A stretch of 64,000 bases of DNA. It comes from Sphingobacterium bambusae. GTDB taxonomy: Bacteria > Bacteroidota > Bacteroidia > Sphingobacteriales > Sphingobacteriaceae. Under the pieces are notes generated by a model. The model was not told the DNA's origin, did no database searches, and saw nothing but the letters and a program-made list of their open reading frames with translations. The stretch spans positions 1,860,001-1,924,000 of the forward strand of contig NZ_CP138332.1 in assembly GCF_033955345.1 (NCBI RefSeq), in the 5' to 3' direction. The translations under genes were made by a program, and so were the position numbers. Shown piece after piece: positions 52,891-62,979 of the stretch (positions are counted from its first letter, which is position 1; each line of letters begins with the position of its first letter).

Positions 52891-53376
52891 ATGCATACAT
52901 ACCCTTTTTACCTCGTCTTTTTTGCCTTCATTTGTCTGTCTTGCGGACAAACGGTAGGCTCACAATCCATGGAAGAAAAAAATACTATCTTTAAAACTAT
53001 GAGTGATACGACCAAATACAACAAATTGACTGCTGAAGAGGAATATGTCATCGTCCACAAGGGCACAGAACGTCCGTTTACCGGTGAACTATTAGATAAT
53101 AAAGCAGAAGGCACCTATTTGTGCAAGCGCTGTGATGCGCCGCTATACCTTTCGAAAGACAAGTTTGAATCGCATTGCGGATGGCCGAGTTTCGACGATG
53201 AAATTTCCGGCGCGGTTAAACATGAGACGGATGCCGATGGACGACGTGTGGAAATTCTTTGTGCTAAATGTGGGGCTCACCTCGGACATGTCTTTAAAGG
53301 CGAGCGGTTTACAGAGAAAAATACGCGACATTGTGTAAACTCGCTCTCCATGAAGTTCGTACCTACAAAGAAGTAG
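52891..53376 (+). CDS. msrB: Peptide-methionine (R)-S-oxide reductase, exported lipoprotein
   Basis: MsrB repairs R-methionine sulfoxide. The 161-residue protein begins with a lipoprotein signal (lipobox LSC, Cys18), so it acts outside the inner membrane. The zinc cysteines C78, C81, C124 and C127 are present in CKRCDAPLY and [12 protein letters not shown]; Cys148 in RHCVNSLSM is the catalytic thiol and Cys96 in HCGWPSF may resolve it. A sequence AACTTAGC, a one-mismatch -7 box, ends 4 bp before the ATG. Its stop overlaps the end of the convergent lacI-type gene by 14 bp. Confidence 0.95.
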   Translation: MHTYPFYLVFFAFICLSCGQTVGSQSMEEKNTIFKTMSDTTKYNKLTAEEEYVIVHKGTERPFTGELLDNKAEGTYLCKRCDAPLYLSKDKFESHCGWPSFDDEISGAVKHETDADGRRVEILCAKCGAHLGHVFKGERFTEKNTRHCVNSLSMKFVPTKK

Positions 53377-54364
53377 AGGACTCCCGAATGATCAGTTGGC
53401 AAGGAATTGTCAACTGTCTTACCTCTTTGAGCTTCCCTTCAATCTCTGCGATCAGTGTTTGAATAAGCTCGCGCGTCAATTGTTCGATATCCTGAGACAC
53501 GACGCTGATCGATGGATCGTGCAGTTTGAAAAGCGTATGCTCATCAAAAGCCACCATTTTAGGCAACGTCGCTTTATGTTCCTTAAGCGCCTTTAAGCCG
53601 TTTACTGCCAAATAGTTTGTAGCAAAAAGCACGGCATCAAGCTTGTTATCCACCACAAAATCAATAATTTGCTCGTGCGATTCCTCTTCGGTGGTCTCCA
53701 AATTTAGCTTTTTGATAAAAGACTGCATCCGAAACTCGTCCATCGCTTCCATATAGCCATCTAATCGGTCGCGCATCTGTGTCTGATTGGAATAGAGCGA
53801 TATGAGACCAATTCTTTTGTTGTTAGATTCGAGCAGGTGCTTTGTGGCCTCGTAGGAACCACGACGATTGTCCGACACCACATAGTTTGTTTCCACAGAA
53901 GGCACGAAACGGTCAAATAAAACCAATGGTATATTACTCTGTTTGATATGCGAAATGGTATCTTCCAATCCCTCCGAAGGGGTAATGATAAAACCATCAA
54001 CCTGCCGATCCATAAACAATTGGATCAGCTCTTTTGCCTTATGCTCGTCATTATCCATACTACAGTAGATAATATGGTAACCGGTCTCGTAGGCGCGTCT
54101 TTCAATATGTTTAGCAACATTAGAGAAAAACGGATTAGCTATATCTTCCACTAAAAGCCCCAATATCTTCGTCTGTCCCGTACGTAAGCTTTTAGCTAGT
54201 TGATTGGGTTTGTAGCCTACTTTATTGACATAGTCCAGTACACGCTTTGTCAGCGCATCACTGATTCGCTTTTCTTTTGCCTTGTCATTCAATATAAAGG
54301 AAACAGTGGTAACGGAAATACCCAAAGCTTTTGCAATATCGCTAATCAGCACTCTTTTTTTCAT
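53363..54364 (-). CDS. LacI-family transcriptional regulator
   Basis: A 333-residue repressor-type protein. The N-terminal helix-turn-helix [20 protein letters not shown] (about 8-27) is followed by the hinge helix region [14 protein letters not shown] and a periplasmic-binding-protein-like sensor domain ([17 protein letters not shown] onward). It is divergent from the GH92 mannosidase, the arrangement expected of a local sugar-responsive regulator. Its effector is unknown. Confidence 0.92.
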   Translation of the reverse strand: MKKRVLISDIAKALGISVTTVSFILNDKAKEKRISDALTKRVLDYVNKVGYKPNQLAKSLRTGQTKILGLLVEDIANPFFSNVAKHIERRAYETGYHIIYCSMDNDEHKAKELIQLFMDRQVDGFIITPSEGLEDTISHIKQSNIPLVLFDRFVPSVETNYVVSDNRRGSYEATKHLLESNNKRIGLISLYSNQTQMRDRLDGYMEAMDEFRMQSFIKKLNLETTEEESHEQIIDFVVDNKLDAVLFATNYLAVNGLKALKEHKATLPKMVAFDEHTLFKLHDPSISVVSQDIEQLTRELIQTLIAEIEGKLKEVRQLTIPCQLIIRESSTSL

Positions 54365-54411
54365 AGATCGGTTTATGTATTTATAATTCGATTACCAATC
54401 TACTAAATATA

Positions 54412-54455
54412 TTTAGCAAAATAGTGGATAGCGCTAAAAAAAATATTTTGCTAAA
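54412..54455. promoter_or_regulatory. Candidate operator between lacI-type gene and GH92 gene
   Basis: An 11-bp perfect inverted repeat pairs TTTAGCAAAAT (54412-54422) with ATTTTGCTAAA (54445-54455). Between the arms lies the palindrome TAGCGCTA (54429-54436), itself followed by AA so that GCTAAA occurs twice on one side of TTTAGC. CG-centred palindromes of this type are typical LacI-family sites. The location in the divergent gap fits. TTGACA at 54470-54475 may belong to the GH92 promoter. Confidence 0.5.
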
Positions 54456-54593
54456 AGGTTTTATTAAGGTTGACACTTTTTTTTCGTATTATTATCCCCT
54501 TTAAACAACCGACAGAATGGCTACAGAGTCGGCATTCCGACATAAAAGGAATGAAAAGCCAAGCCATTTTACAGGTTTAGTGGATAATCGATC

Positions 54594-56861
54594 ATGATAA
54601 AAAAACAATACATACCCTTTGGGCTGCTTGCTCTTGCCCTTGCTGCAAGCGCCACGTCAGCAACGGCTCAAAAGTTGAACAAACACGTCAATTTACTGAT
54701 TGGAACGGGTGGGCATGGCCACACCTATCCAGGTGCAACCGTTCCTTTTTCTATGGTGCAATTAAGTCCGGACAATGGCAAAGGTGGCTGGGATTGGGTT
54801 AGCGGCTATCATATTTCTTCCGATAGTATTGCGGCATTTAGCCATATGCATTTAAGCGGCACCGGTATTGGCGACTGGCTCGATATCGCGGTTATGCCGA
54901 TGCTCGCACCGGTAACATCGCCCAAACCAGATACGCGCGTGAAGTTTTCTCGCCAAGATGAAACGGCTCAGCCTGGGTACTACAATGTAAAACTCGAAAA
55001 CGGCATTCAAGCAGAGCTAACGAGTACCGAGCGCGTCGGTTTTCATAAATACAGCTTCCCTGCAGGCACCGCGCAGCCAACCATACGACTAGATCTCGAC
55101 CATACCTACAACTGGGATAAACCGCTCGAGACAGAAATACGGATCATCAACGACAGCACCTTAGTTGGGAAGCGATATTCACAAGGCTGGGCAAACCGCC
55201 AGCGTGTCTATTTTGCCTTACGCACAGCAAAACCGATTAAAGAAATCTTGTTTAACGGCGCAAAAACAACAAATTCGCAGCGAAGCACAGCGATTAGCAA
55301 TGATGGAAAACAGGGCACTATGAAAGCCGTAAATGCCCAACTTGTCTTCGCGAAAAGCAATAACATTGAAGTCAAAGTTGCACTTTCCATGAGCAGCGAA
55401 CAGAAAGCCTTGGCTGCACTTGCTGAAATCCCTAACTGGAACTTCGAAGGCGTCAGACAACAGGCCGATATGAAATGGGAAAATGAACTCGGAAAAATTA
55501 AGGTAGAAAGTAAGGACGAACGCCTAAAAACAATTTTCTATTCTGCACTATATCATACCGCCGTAGCGCCAACCTTATATTCCGATGTCGATGGTGCCTA
55601 TAAAAATGCCAAAGGCGAGCAACATAGCATGGCCAATGGTGGGCAGCGCTATACCTTTTTCTCCATGTGGGATACTTTTCGTGCGTTAAAGCCGCTATTC
55701 ACCATCACACAACCCCAGCGGTATACAGACATCCTTAATAGTCTACTGGCTTTCCATGATGAAAATGGGTTACTTCCCGTTTGGGATCTCAGCACTTTCG
55801 AAACCAACACGATGACGGGATACCATTCTGTTCCAGTACTGGCCGATGCTGTCTTGAAAGATTGGCCGGGCGTGGATGCCGAACGTGCCTATCAGGCTAT
55901 GCGCAACAGCGCATTCCAAGAAATTCGCGAGGTTCCCGCGTACATCGAGTATGGCTATGTACCACAGGATGTCAACGGTGGCAGCGTCACCAAGACATTA
56001 GAATATGCATTTGACGACTATTGTATTGCACTCGTAGCAAAAAAACTAGGCAAAGAAGACGACTACCAACTATTCAGCAAACGCGCGAAGAGCTATATCA
56101 ATCATTTTGACCCACAAACTGGCTTTATGCGCGCCAAATACAAGAATGGAAAATTTGTCGAGCCTTTCGATCCGTTTTACTCGGAGCACGACTTTGACAA
56201 AAGCCAATACATCGAAGGTAATGCTTGGCAACATTCTTTCTTTGTGCCACACGATGTGCGGGGCTTGGCAAAGTTATTCCCTAAGAAAAACGGCTTAAGC
56301 TTGATGCTGGATACGCTTTTCAAGGCACCTTCCCATATGACGGGCGAGAACCAATCGCCCGATGCCAGCGGCTTTATCGGGCAATATGCACATGGCAACG
56401 AGCCTAGTCACCACATTGCTTACATGTATGCCTATATCGGTGAAGCCTGGAAAACACAAGAAAAGATCCGCCATATCGTTGACTCCATGTACCACGACCG
56501 TCCTGATGGTTATGCCGGCAACGAAGATGCAGGTCAAATGAGCGCTTGGGCCGTCTGGTCTATGATGGGGCTATATCCGGCTTCGCCGGTTGGCGGCGAA
56601 TATGTTTTCGGAAGCCCGAGCTTGGACAAGGCTAGTATCAGCATGCCCAACGGGAAAACGTTTACCATCGTAGCCCACAACAATAGCGCAAAGAATGTAT
56701 ACATCAAGTCGGCAAAACTAAACGGGAAAGCCTACAATAAAGTATACATCAACCATCAGGACATGTTGCTTGGTGGAAAACTCGTGTTTGAGATGTCGGA
56801 TAAACCGAACAAAAAATTCGGCAAAAAGCGATCGAGCTGGCCGACATCCATGGAAAACTAA
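54594..56861 (+). CDS. GH92-family alpha-mannosidase, exported
   Basis: A 755-residue exo-alpha-mannosidase of glycoside hydrolase family 92, calcium-dependent inverting enzymes that trim N-glycans and yeast mannan. A signal peptide ends at TATA. The N-terminal beta-sandwich begins LLIGTGGHGHTYPGATVPFSM, and the catalytic (alpha/alpha)6 barrel has EYGYVPQDVNGGS (general acid region), GNEPSHHIAYMY and GNEDAGQMSAWAVW (general base region). The enzyme is complete. It is alone rather than inside a SusCD locus, facing the LacI regulator. Confidence 0.94.
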   Translation: MIKKQYIPFGLLALALAASATSATAQKLNKHVNLLIGTGGHGHTYPGATVPFSMVQLSPDNGKGGWDWVSGYHISSDSIAAFSHMHLSGTGIGDWLDIAVMPMLAPVTSPKPDTRVKFSRQDETAQPGYYNVKLENGIQAELTSTERVGFHKYSFPAGTAQPTIRLDLDHTYNWDKPLETEIRIINDSTLVGKRYSQGWANRQRVYFALRTAKPIKEILFNGAKTTNSQRSTAISNDGKQGTMKAVNAQLVFAKSNNIEVKVALSMSSEQKALAALAEIPNWNFEGVRQQADMKWENELGKIKVESKDERLKTIFYSALYHTAVAPTLYSDVDGAYKNAKGEQHSMANGGQRYTFFSMWDTFRALKPLFTITQPQRYTDILNSLLAFHDENGLLPVWDLSTFETNTMTGYHSVPVLADAVLKDWPGVDAERAYQAMRNSAFQEIREVPAYIEYGYVPQDVNGGSVTKTLEYAFDDYCIALVAKKLGKEDDYQLFSKRAKSYINHFDPQTGFMRAKYKNGKFVEPFDPFYSEHDFDKSQYIEGNAWQHSFFVPHDVRGLAKLFPKKNGLSLMLDTLFKAPSHMTGENQSPDASGFIGQYAHGNEPSHHIAYMYAYIGEAWKTQEKIRHIVDSMYHDRPDGYAGNEDAGQMSAWAVWSMMGLYPASPVGGEYVFGSPSLDKASISMPNGKTFTIVAHNNSAKNVYIKSAKLNGKAYNKVYINHQDMLLGGKLVFEMSDKPNKKFGKKRSSWPTSMEN

Positions 56862-56936
56862 CAATTATCCCGACAAAAAGGCAGACGCTATATTAGGTAC
56901 AATTATTGAAGTATAACGAGCGAAGGAGAACTATAA

Positions 56937-57266
56937 ATGACTGATTTTAGTAAATTGAACATTCAGGACTTGCCCGATAATGAAGGCAATAACCAAACTG
57001 ATTTTTACGACAACTTTCGCGTAAAGTTAAATACTGTTGAACAATTCCCAAGCTTGTACACGTTCAAGTTTATCGTTAAAGCAGACGCAGAGAAGCTCGA
57101 CGAAGTAAAAAGCATCTTCACACACCCAAGCACGAAGTTTGCGGAAAAAGAATCGTCCGGCGGAAAATACAAGTCCATTACGGTGGAAACTTTTGTTAAT
57201 ACTGCCGAAGATGTGATTGATTATTATAAAAACGTCTCGAAAATAGAGTCGGTGATTATGTTGTAG
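56937..57266 (+). CDS. DUF493-family protein (YbeD-like)
   Basis: A 109-residue cytoplasmic protein with a ferredoxin-like ACT-type fold. FPSLYTFKFIVKADAEKLDEVKSIF and the later SKGGKYKSITVET-type segment (SGGKYKSITVETFVNTAEDVIDYYKNV) match DUF493. YbeD, the E. coli member, lies beside lipB, but no lipoate gene is seen here. It is preceded by the GH92 gene and ends at a strong terminator. Confidence 0.85.
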   Translation: MTDFSKLNIQDLPDNEGNNQTDFYDNFRVKLNTVEQFPSLYTFKFIVKADAEKLDEVKSIFTHPSTKFAEKESSGGKYKSITVETFVNTAEDVIDYYKNVSKIESVIML

Positions 57267-57276
57267 ATAAAACAAG

Positions 57277-57306
57277 AAGCGCTATCAATATGACAGCGCT
57301 TTTTTT
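57277..57306 (+). terminator. Terminator after the DUF493 gene
   Basis: AAGCGCTATCA and TGACAGCGCTT form a stem with one mismatch around a short A/T loop, followed by a T run. Confidence 0.8.
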
Positions 57307-57313
57307 ATGGGAT

Positions 57314-57343
57314 AAAAAAAGCTGCACCATAAGGATGCAGCTT
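57314..57343 (-). terminator. Terminator of pnp
   Basis: On the minus strand AAGCTGCA and TGCAGCTT pair around a nine-base loop and are followed by a T run. It lies 22 bp after the pnp stop. Confidence 0.8.
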
Positions 57344-57364
57344 ATAAATTATGATTTGCTAAAC

Positions 57365-59539
57365 TTATGCTTTCGATGCGTCGTTTGCTTGTTTGTCTTG
57401 TTTTGGTTTATCTTCACGTGGAGGGCGAGGCAACAACACTTTACGAGAAAGTTTCATTTTACCTTGCTTATCGATATCCAATAATTTCACGCTAACCATA
57501 TCGCCTTCTTTGAAAACGCCGTCCATCGTTTCTAAACGCGACCAGTCGATTTCGGAAATATGCAATAGACCATCTTTACCAGGCATAATCTCTACAAAAG
57601 CACCAAATGGCATGATCGATTTGACTTTACCTTCATAGATCTCGCCAATTTCTGGTTTCGCAACAATCGCCCGGATGCGAGAAACAGCAGCGTCAATAGA
57701 TGCTTTGTTATCAGCAAACACCTGAACAATACCTTTTCCATCAACTTCCTCGATAGAGATAGTCGAACCGGTTTCACGCTGCATTTCTTGAATAATTTTA
57801 CCACCTGGCCCGATAATCGCACCGATAAATTCTTTATCGATTGTTAACGAGATAATGCGTGGAGCATGTGGTTTGTAATCTTCACGAGGTGCATCAATTG
57901 TTTTCTTCATCTCGTTCAAGATGTGTAAACGTGCTTCTTTCGCTTGATCCAATGCTTGGGTTAATACTTCCCATTTCAAGCCATTGATCTTTAAGTCCAT
58001 TTGACAAGCAACGATACCTTTTTCGGTACCGGTAACCTTAAAGTCCATATCACCCAAGTGATCCTCATCACCCAAAATATCCGATAAAATGGAGTATTTA
58101 CCACTTTTCTCATCCGTGATCAAGCCCATTGCGATACCAGAAACAGGCGCTTTCAATTTCACACCAGCATCCAATAAAGCCAAGGTACCTGCACAAACGG
58201 TAGCCATAGATGAAGAACCGTTAGATTCTAAGATATCAGAAACAACACGGATCGTATACGGATTATCGGTTCCTTCAGGAAGTACCTGCTTCAAAGAACG
58301 CATAGCCAAGTTACCGTGACCAACTTCACGACGGCCAGGACCACGATTAGGTCTTACCTCACCTGTAGAGAACGCCGGGAAATTGTAATGTAGAATAAAC
58401 TTATTGTAACCATGGATAAAAGCACCATCGATCATTTGCTCATCGTCTTTCGCACCTAAGGTTACCGAAGTCAACGATTGTGTTTCACCACGCGTAAATA
58501 CGGCCGAGCCATGTGCCGCAGGCAAATAATCTACTTCAGACCAAATCGGACGTACCGTACGCACATCACGACCATCCAAACGAATACCTTCATCCAATAC
58601 CAAGTTGCGAACAGCATCATACTGCACATCATGGTAATATTTTTTCGCCAAGAAAGTCGTTTCCTCATCGATCTCCTCACCTAATGTTTCGAAGAAAGCT
58701 TTTCCGATTTCCGAAAACTTCTCGGTACGCTCATGTTTTGTTGAACCTGATTTTGCAATCGCATATACCTGATCGTAAGTAGCAGCAAATACAGCGTCAC
58801 GTAGCTCTAGGTTAGCTGGCTCATGATTGAATTCACGCTTCGCGTTAGAACCTACTAAATTAGCAAGCTCCACCTGTGCAGCTACTTGCTTTTTGATGGC
58901 ATCATGTGCAAAAGCAATAGCTTCCACCATCTCGGCTTCTGAAATTTCTTTCGATTCACCTTCCACCATCACGATATCCTGTGCAGAACCCGCAACGATG
59001 TATTCCAAACTCGCTTGTTCCAATTGGGACAATGTTGGGTTGATGACCAACTGACCATCGACTTTAGCAACACGCACTTCGGAGATCGGCCCGTTGAAAG
59101 GGATATCCGAAACAGCCAATGCAGCCGATGCAGCCAAACCGGCTAAGGCATCAGGCATAATATCTTTATCGGCAGAGATCAAGGAAATCATCACTTGCGT
59201 ATCTGCGTGATAGGTTTCTGGGAATAGCGGACGTAATGCTCTATCGACCAAACGGGAAATTAACACCTCATAATCCGACAAACGTGCTTCTCTACGCAAG
59301 AAACCACCTGGGATACGACCCGTTGAAGCATACTTCTCTTGGTAATCAACAGATAGTGGCAAGAAATCAACACCAGGTTTCGCTTCGCGCGCAGAAACCA
59401 CTGTAGCCAACAACATCGTGTTGCCTTGCTTCAATACCACGGATCCGTCAGCTTGCTTTGCCAACTTACCTGTAGATAACTCGATCGGGGCTAATCCGTT
59501 GCCCAAGTCGATCGATACTTTTTTTTCGTTATAACTCAT
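57365..59539 (-). CDS. pnp: Polyribonucleotide nucleotidyltransferase (PNPase)
   Basis: PNPase degrades RNA from the 3' end using phosphate. The 724-residue protein has the two RNase PH domains ([36 protein letters not shown]-type motif [15 protein letters not shown]), a KH domain with [16 protein letters not shown] and a C-terminal S1 domain [32 protein letters not shown] Ser/Lys-rich tail closes it. It follows rpsO on the same strand with a 281-bp gap that holds a terminator and its own promoter; in many bacteria the two are co-transcribed. Confidence 0.97.
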   Translation of the reverse strand: MSYNEKKVSIDLGNGLAPIELSTGKLAKQADGSVVLKQGNTMLLATVVSAREAKPGVDFLPLSVDYQEKYASTGRIPGGFLRREARLSDYEVLISRLVDRALRPLFPETYHADTQVMISLISADKDIMPDALAGLAASAALAVSDIPFNGPISEVRVAKVDGQLVINPTLSQLEQASLEYIVAGSAQDIVMVEGESKEISEAEMVEAIAFAHDAIKKQVAAQVELANLVGSNAKREFNHEPANLELRDAVFAATYDQVYAIAKSGSTKHERTEKFSEIGKAFFETLGEEIDEETTFLAKKYYHDVQYDAVRNLVLDEGIRLDGRDVRTVRPIWSEVDYLPAAHGSAVFTRGETQSLTSVTLGAKDDEQMIDGAFIHGYNKFILHYNFPAFSTGEVRPNRGPGRREVGHGNLAMRSLKQVLPEGTDNPYTIRVVSDILESNGSSSMATVCAGTLALLDAGVKLKAPVSGIAMGLITDEKSGKYSILSDILGDEDHLGDMDFKVTGTEKGIVACQMDLKINGLKWEVLTQALDQAKEARLHILNEMKKTIDAPREDYKPHAPRIISLTIDKEFIGAIIGPGGKIIQEMQRETGSTISIEEVDGKGIVQVFADNKASIDAAVSRIRAIVAKPEIGEIYEGKVKSIMPFGAFVEIMPGKDGLLHISEIDWSRLETMDGVFKEGDMVSVKLLDIDKQGKMKLSRKVLLPRPPREDKPKQDKQANDASKA

Positions 59540-59611
59540 TTGTAATTCATTTCGACATCGGTTACATCTTTTTACCTATGTCATCTTATTTATAGACCTT
59601 TAAAAATCACA

Positions 59612-59619
59612 CAAAGTTA
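59612..59619 (-). promoter_or_regulatory. Predicted pnp promoter -7 box TAACTTTG
   Basis: TAACTTTG on the minus strand matches TAnnTTTG. It would give pnp its own transcript with a leader of about 65 nt. Confidence 0.55.
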
Positions 59620-59763
59620 AGTAAAATTTATACGTTATGCCGCAGCTTATAAAAAAACAATGCCGCCCCCTAAATAGCGGTGTGCATCGGCAACGTTAAA
59701 AGCCCTTAACATGCTTGAGCAGCATCTTCTACTCCGACCGGCACTGCAGAAAGTCAAACACCC

Positions 59764-59806
59764 AAACAACAAAAAAACCATCTACTTGTGGTAGATGGTT
59801 TTCTTT
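59764..59806 (-). terminator. Terminator of rpsO
   Basis: AAAACCATCTAC and GTAGATGGTTTT form a perfect 12-bp stem with a five-base loop; on the minus strand a T run follows. It lies about 18 bp after the rpsO stop and separates rpsO from pnp. Confidence 0.85.
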
Positions 59807-59820
59807 TTACTTCTAAAAGC

Positions 59821-60099
59821 TTATTTGATGATATCACGTAAACCTAATGCTTTGATAATAGCACGGTAACGGTTGATATCTTTTTTGTACAGATAAGCTA
59901 ATAATGAACGACGCTTACCTACCAACATTTGTAGGGAACGTTGCGTGTTAAAATCTTTTCTGTTTTTTTTCAAATGCTCTGTTAAGTGAGCGATTCTTTT
60001 AGTGAATAAAGCTACTTGTCCTTCTGCAGAACCAGTGTTTGCTGCTGCACCTGCAAATTCTGCGAAGATATCAGCTTTGTACTCTTTACTTAAATACAT
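59821..60099 (-). CDS. rpsO: 30S ribosomal protein S15
   Basis: A 92-residue primary 16S rRNA-binding protein of the small-subunit platform. The family pattern is clear: TGSAEGQVALFTKRIAHLTEHLK at about 22-44, then KDFNTQRSL, and LVGKRRSLLAYL at about 59-70. The length is normal. A TACCTTTG -7 box stands 45 bp upstream. The neighbour pnp is a conserved pairing, although here a terminator lies between them. Confidence 0.97.
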   Translation of the reverse strand: MYLSKEYKADIFAEFAGAAANTGSAEGQVALFTKRIAHLTEHLKKNRKDFNTQRSLQMLVGKRRSLLAYLYKKDINRYRAIIKALGLRDIIK

Positions 60100-60143
60100 C
60101 TCTTGAATAATATTAAAGCGTTAAAAATTTAATGAATTGCCTG

Positions 60144-60151
60144 CAAAGGTA
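60144..60151 (-). promoter_or_regulatory. Predicted rpsO promoter -7 box TACCTTTG
   Basis: TACCTTTG on the minus strand matches TAnnTTTG. The transcript would start near 60138 and have a leader of about 40 nt. Confidence 0.55.
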
Positions 60152-60297
60152 GGGATTAAAAAGTCAAAATTAAAAATTAAAAAATAAAAATCTTGGCAAA
60201 TCCCGAAAAGATCGCGAAACCAACCGCTACTATGTGATCCATATCTTAGGTACAAGCTTAAAGCCTCTAGCCCGCAATACGCATTACGCAATGCGCA

Positions 60298-61332
60298 CTA
60301 TTCCTCAATCACAACATGCTTGATGTTCTTGCGATCGTGTGTATACACAATATGTATCAGCCCTTTCGAATCCTGCATGATGGTAGGATAGCTAAACTCG
60401 CCCTTTTCCTGATCCTCTAGCTGCAGCACATCGGTCCAGTGCATACCGTCGGTCGATTTGGCCAAACGTAGTTTCGCACGTCCCTCCCACCAGTCCTTGC
60501 CGGGCAAGGCGGGGTTGTATACAATGTAGAAATGATTGCCTACGCGGATAGCATCCGTCCCGGAATTGGGATTGATTAAATCGGTTTTCTCTAGTGGAGA
60601 CCAGCTTTTACCGCCATCGCTAGACCAAGCCGTTGCCACCACACCTTCCTTGCTACGGCAAAGTACCTGCAAGCGGCCATCGGCATGCTGCACAATACTA
60701 GGTTGAATCACATTCATCTTGGAATCGTGTGCTATGGGAAAAGCTTTCCAGGTCCGTTGTTGATCTTCGCTACGTTCCACGTGCGCCACCCATCGATCTT
60801 CATTGATTTCCACACTGGAGGGAGAAAGCACGCTGCCATCAGCCAACGCAATGGGCTTATTCTTGATAGGCCCTAAAATGCCCGATGGCAACTTCTTCGC
60901 TGCAGACCACGTTCTTCCGTCATCGCTAGATGTTTTCACCATACCCCACCACTCGCGCGGATTCGGTCCCACTTTATAATACAAATACAGGGTACGCTCA
61001 TTCGGTGCACGAAAGAGCACCGGATTCCAGCAGGGCTGCTGTTCGGCATCGGTCAGGTTTCCATCGCCCCACACTTGCGGATCCGTCCACTTACCATTTT
61101 CATAACGCGCCCCCCAAATCCGCACATCGGCACTGCCTTCGTGCGATCCGGCAAACCAACTGGCCAGCAGCTGACCGTCTGCCGTCTCTTCGATCGTCGA
61201 CGCATGGCATTGTGCAAAGAATTTGCCCGTCTCAAAAAGGAACTCCGTCCGCTTCACTACGATCTTGGATTCTTGCGCACGTAACACCTGAAGGTTATAT
61301 GCACAAGCTAACAATAATACAATAAATCTCAT
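60298..61332 (-). CDS. Exported sialidase-like BNR-repeat protein
   Basis: A 344-residue secreted six-bladed beta-propeller of the sialidase superfamily. A signal peptide ends at LRA. Asp-box-like repeats are visible in SSDDGRTWS, SEDQQRTWK, SSDGGKSWS and STDGMHWT. ESKIVVKRTEFLFETGKFFAQCHASTIEE opens the propeller. I cannot see the full arginine triad and Tyr/Glu pair of GH33, so true sialidase activity is uncertain; relatives act on other sugars. It starts 11 bp after the GH29 gene and is probably co-transcribed with it. Confidence 0.8.
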   Translation of the reverse strand: MRFIVLLLACAYNLQVLRAQESKIVVKRTEFLFETGKFFAQCHASTIEETADGQLLASWFAGSHEGSADVRIWGARYENGKWTDPQVWGDGNLTDAEQQPCWNPVLFRAPNERTLYLYYKVGPNPREWWGMVKTSSDDGRTWSAAKKLPSGILGPIKNKPIALADGSVLSPSSVEINEDRWVAHVERSEDQQRTWKAFPIAHDSKMNVIQPSIVQHADGRLQVLCRSKEGVVATAWSSDGGKSWSPLEKTDLINPNSGTDAIRVGNHFYIVYNPALPGKDWWEGRAKLRLAKSTDGMHWTDVLQLEDQEKGEFSYPTIMQDSKGLIHIVYTHDRKNIKHVVIEE

Positions 61333-61343
61333 CGAAACATCCC

Positions 61344-62780
61344 TTATTTACTATCCAACTGAATGACCGTTGCATAGTTCAACGTTGCCTGTGGTTTCTG
61401 CAGCGTTACCTGATTACCTTTTTGGCTCCATTTTACTTTCCCTTTAGCACCTAAAACACGTACCTGCTTTGCCGAAAATCCTTCAGGCACGGTAAACACG
61501 TAGGTCGATGGCGCGACATATTCTTCTTCTTTCGAAAGATGAAAAACATTCACCTGCTTGCCATCCTTACTTTTTGTGTAATAATAATCGCCTTCGTGGT
61601 AGGGCGCAACAGCACGTGTAGCAAACACGGCTGCTCCATTTGTATCCATCCAAGCGGAAAGCTCTTTCAATCGATCGTAGGCAGCCTGATCGAAATCGCC
61701 GTTAGGCCCGGGAGCAATGTTCAACAAATAGTTACCGCCACGCGAGATGATCTGCACCAAGGTCTCCACCAACTTCTTAGTCGGCTTGTATCGGTCGTTA
61801 GGTACATACGAAAATGAATCGCCCATCGTGATGCAGCTCTCCCAAGGAATGTCCAGCGGGTGTTCAGGAATCGCCTGCTCTGGCGTAACATAGTTTTCCC
61901 AGTTTCCGGGCACGGTTCGATCTACCACGATAATTCCCGGTTGGTTTTTACGAGCCATGCTGCCTATGCGATCCATATCGATATCCTGTTCTACCTTGAT
62001 AGTTCGTTGCCATTCTACCGTAGGATCGATGGTTTTGAACGGACGAACCCATCCGCCATCCAGCCAAAGGATATCCACTTTGCCATAATTGGAGGTCAAC
62101 TCATTGATCTGGTTAAAGGTAAACTGCTTATATTTCTCCCAACGTTCTGGGTATTTCTCCGGATCGTAGTTCACATTCCTATCTTTCGGCGGAAAATAAG
62201 GCCACCAGTAGTACTCGGTATGCCAATCAGGCTTCGAGAAATAAGCTCCTATCTTAAAACCTTCCTCCCGGAAACTCTTAAAAATCTCTTTGGTAACATC
62301 CGCCTTTGGATTACCTGAAAAAGGGGATTTCGACGAGGTAATCTTGTAGTCGGATTCCTTGGTATCGAACATCGCAAAGCCATCATGATGCTTCGTTGTA
62401 AATACCACATACTTCATACCCGCCGCTTTAGCTGCATCAGCCCACTTCTCGGGATTAAAATCTGTTGGATTAAACGTCTTTTGCAGATTTTCATAGTTTT
62501 GCACATACGCATTATAGGTCGCGCCATGCTCCGGCTTACGTTGCGTCCAGCCTTCGTCTTCCGGGCAAAGGCTCCAGCTTTCGACTATCCCCCATTGACT
62601 GTAGGTTCCCCAGTGCATAAAGAGCCCAAACTTCATATCTTGCCATTGTTCCAAGTTCTCGATTACCTTGGGATCTGTAGGCTTTTGGTAACCCGATGAG
62701 ACATTATGGGCCTGTGAAAAAGCCGCACCAGCCGTAAAAGACAAGGCTACAGCTAAAACGTTTTTATAAATCGATCGCAT
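61344..62780 (-). CDS. GH29-family alpha-L-fucosidase, exported
   Basis: A 478-residue retaining alpha-L-fucosidase with a signal peptide ending at AFS. The barrel starts WQDMKFGLFMHWGTYSQWG, the fucose-binding HHDGFAMF follows, and the nucleophile is the Asp of VDILWLDGGW. The C-terminal beta-sandwich is present (TYVFTVPEGFSAKQVRVLG). GH29 enzymes release fucose from N- and O-glycans and plant polymers. It pairs with the sialidase-like gene downstream, hinting at a joint glycan substrate. Confidence 0.93.
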   Translation of the reverse strand: MRSIYKNVLAVALSFTAGAAFSQAHNVSSGYQKPTDPKVIENLEQWQDMKFGLFMHWGTYSQWGIVESWSLCPEDEGWTQRKPEHGATYNAYVQNYENLQKTFNPTDFNPEKWADAAKAAGMKYVVFTTKHHDGFAMFDTKESDYKITSSKSPFSGNPKADVTKEIFKSFREEGFKIGAYFSKPDWHTEYYWWPYFPPKDRNVNYDPEKYPERWEKYKQFTFNQINELTSNYGKVDILWLDGGWVRPFKTIDPTVEWQRTIKVEQDIDMDRIGSMARKNQPGIIVVDRTVPGNWENYVTPEQAIPEHPLDIPWESCITMGDSFSYVPNDRYKPTKKLVETLVQIISRGGNYLLNIAPGPNGDFDQAAYDRLKELSAWMDTNGAAVFATRAVAPYHEGDYYYTKSKDGKQVNVFHLSKEEEYVAPSTYVFTVPEGFSAKQVRVLGAKGKVKWSQKGNQVTLQKPQATLNYATVIQLDSK

Positions 62781-62924
62781 GCGTATTGATTAAAATAGCT
62801 AATAATAAAAATGAATAGCCAATATACGGTTTATCGCCAAGAACAGCAAGTTGGAGGCATAGCAAAACCTCCACCTATATTTCGTTTTCGACATATTATT
62901 TTTAACAAATCATTGAAATAAAAA

Positions 62925-62943
62925 ACAATTTTTATAAAATTGT
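62925..62943. promoter_or_regulatory. Short inverted repeat upstream of the lipoprotein gene
   Basis: ACAATTTT and AAAATTGT are 8-bp arms separated by 3 bp, 37 bp upstream of the next ATG. It could be a regulator site or overlap the promoter; the A/T content makes chance occurrence plausible. Confidence 0.3.
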
Positions 62944-62979
62944 GTTTCGTAATTAACAACTAACGGAAATGAGATAATT

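Noticed and set aside
62853..62872. GGAGG...CCTCC inverted repeat between the fucosidase and lipoprotein genes
   Set aside because: The stem is only 5 bp with a 10-base loop and no T run, so it is too weak to call a terminator or riboswitch.
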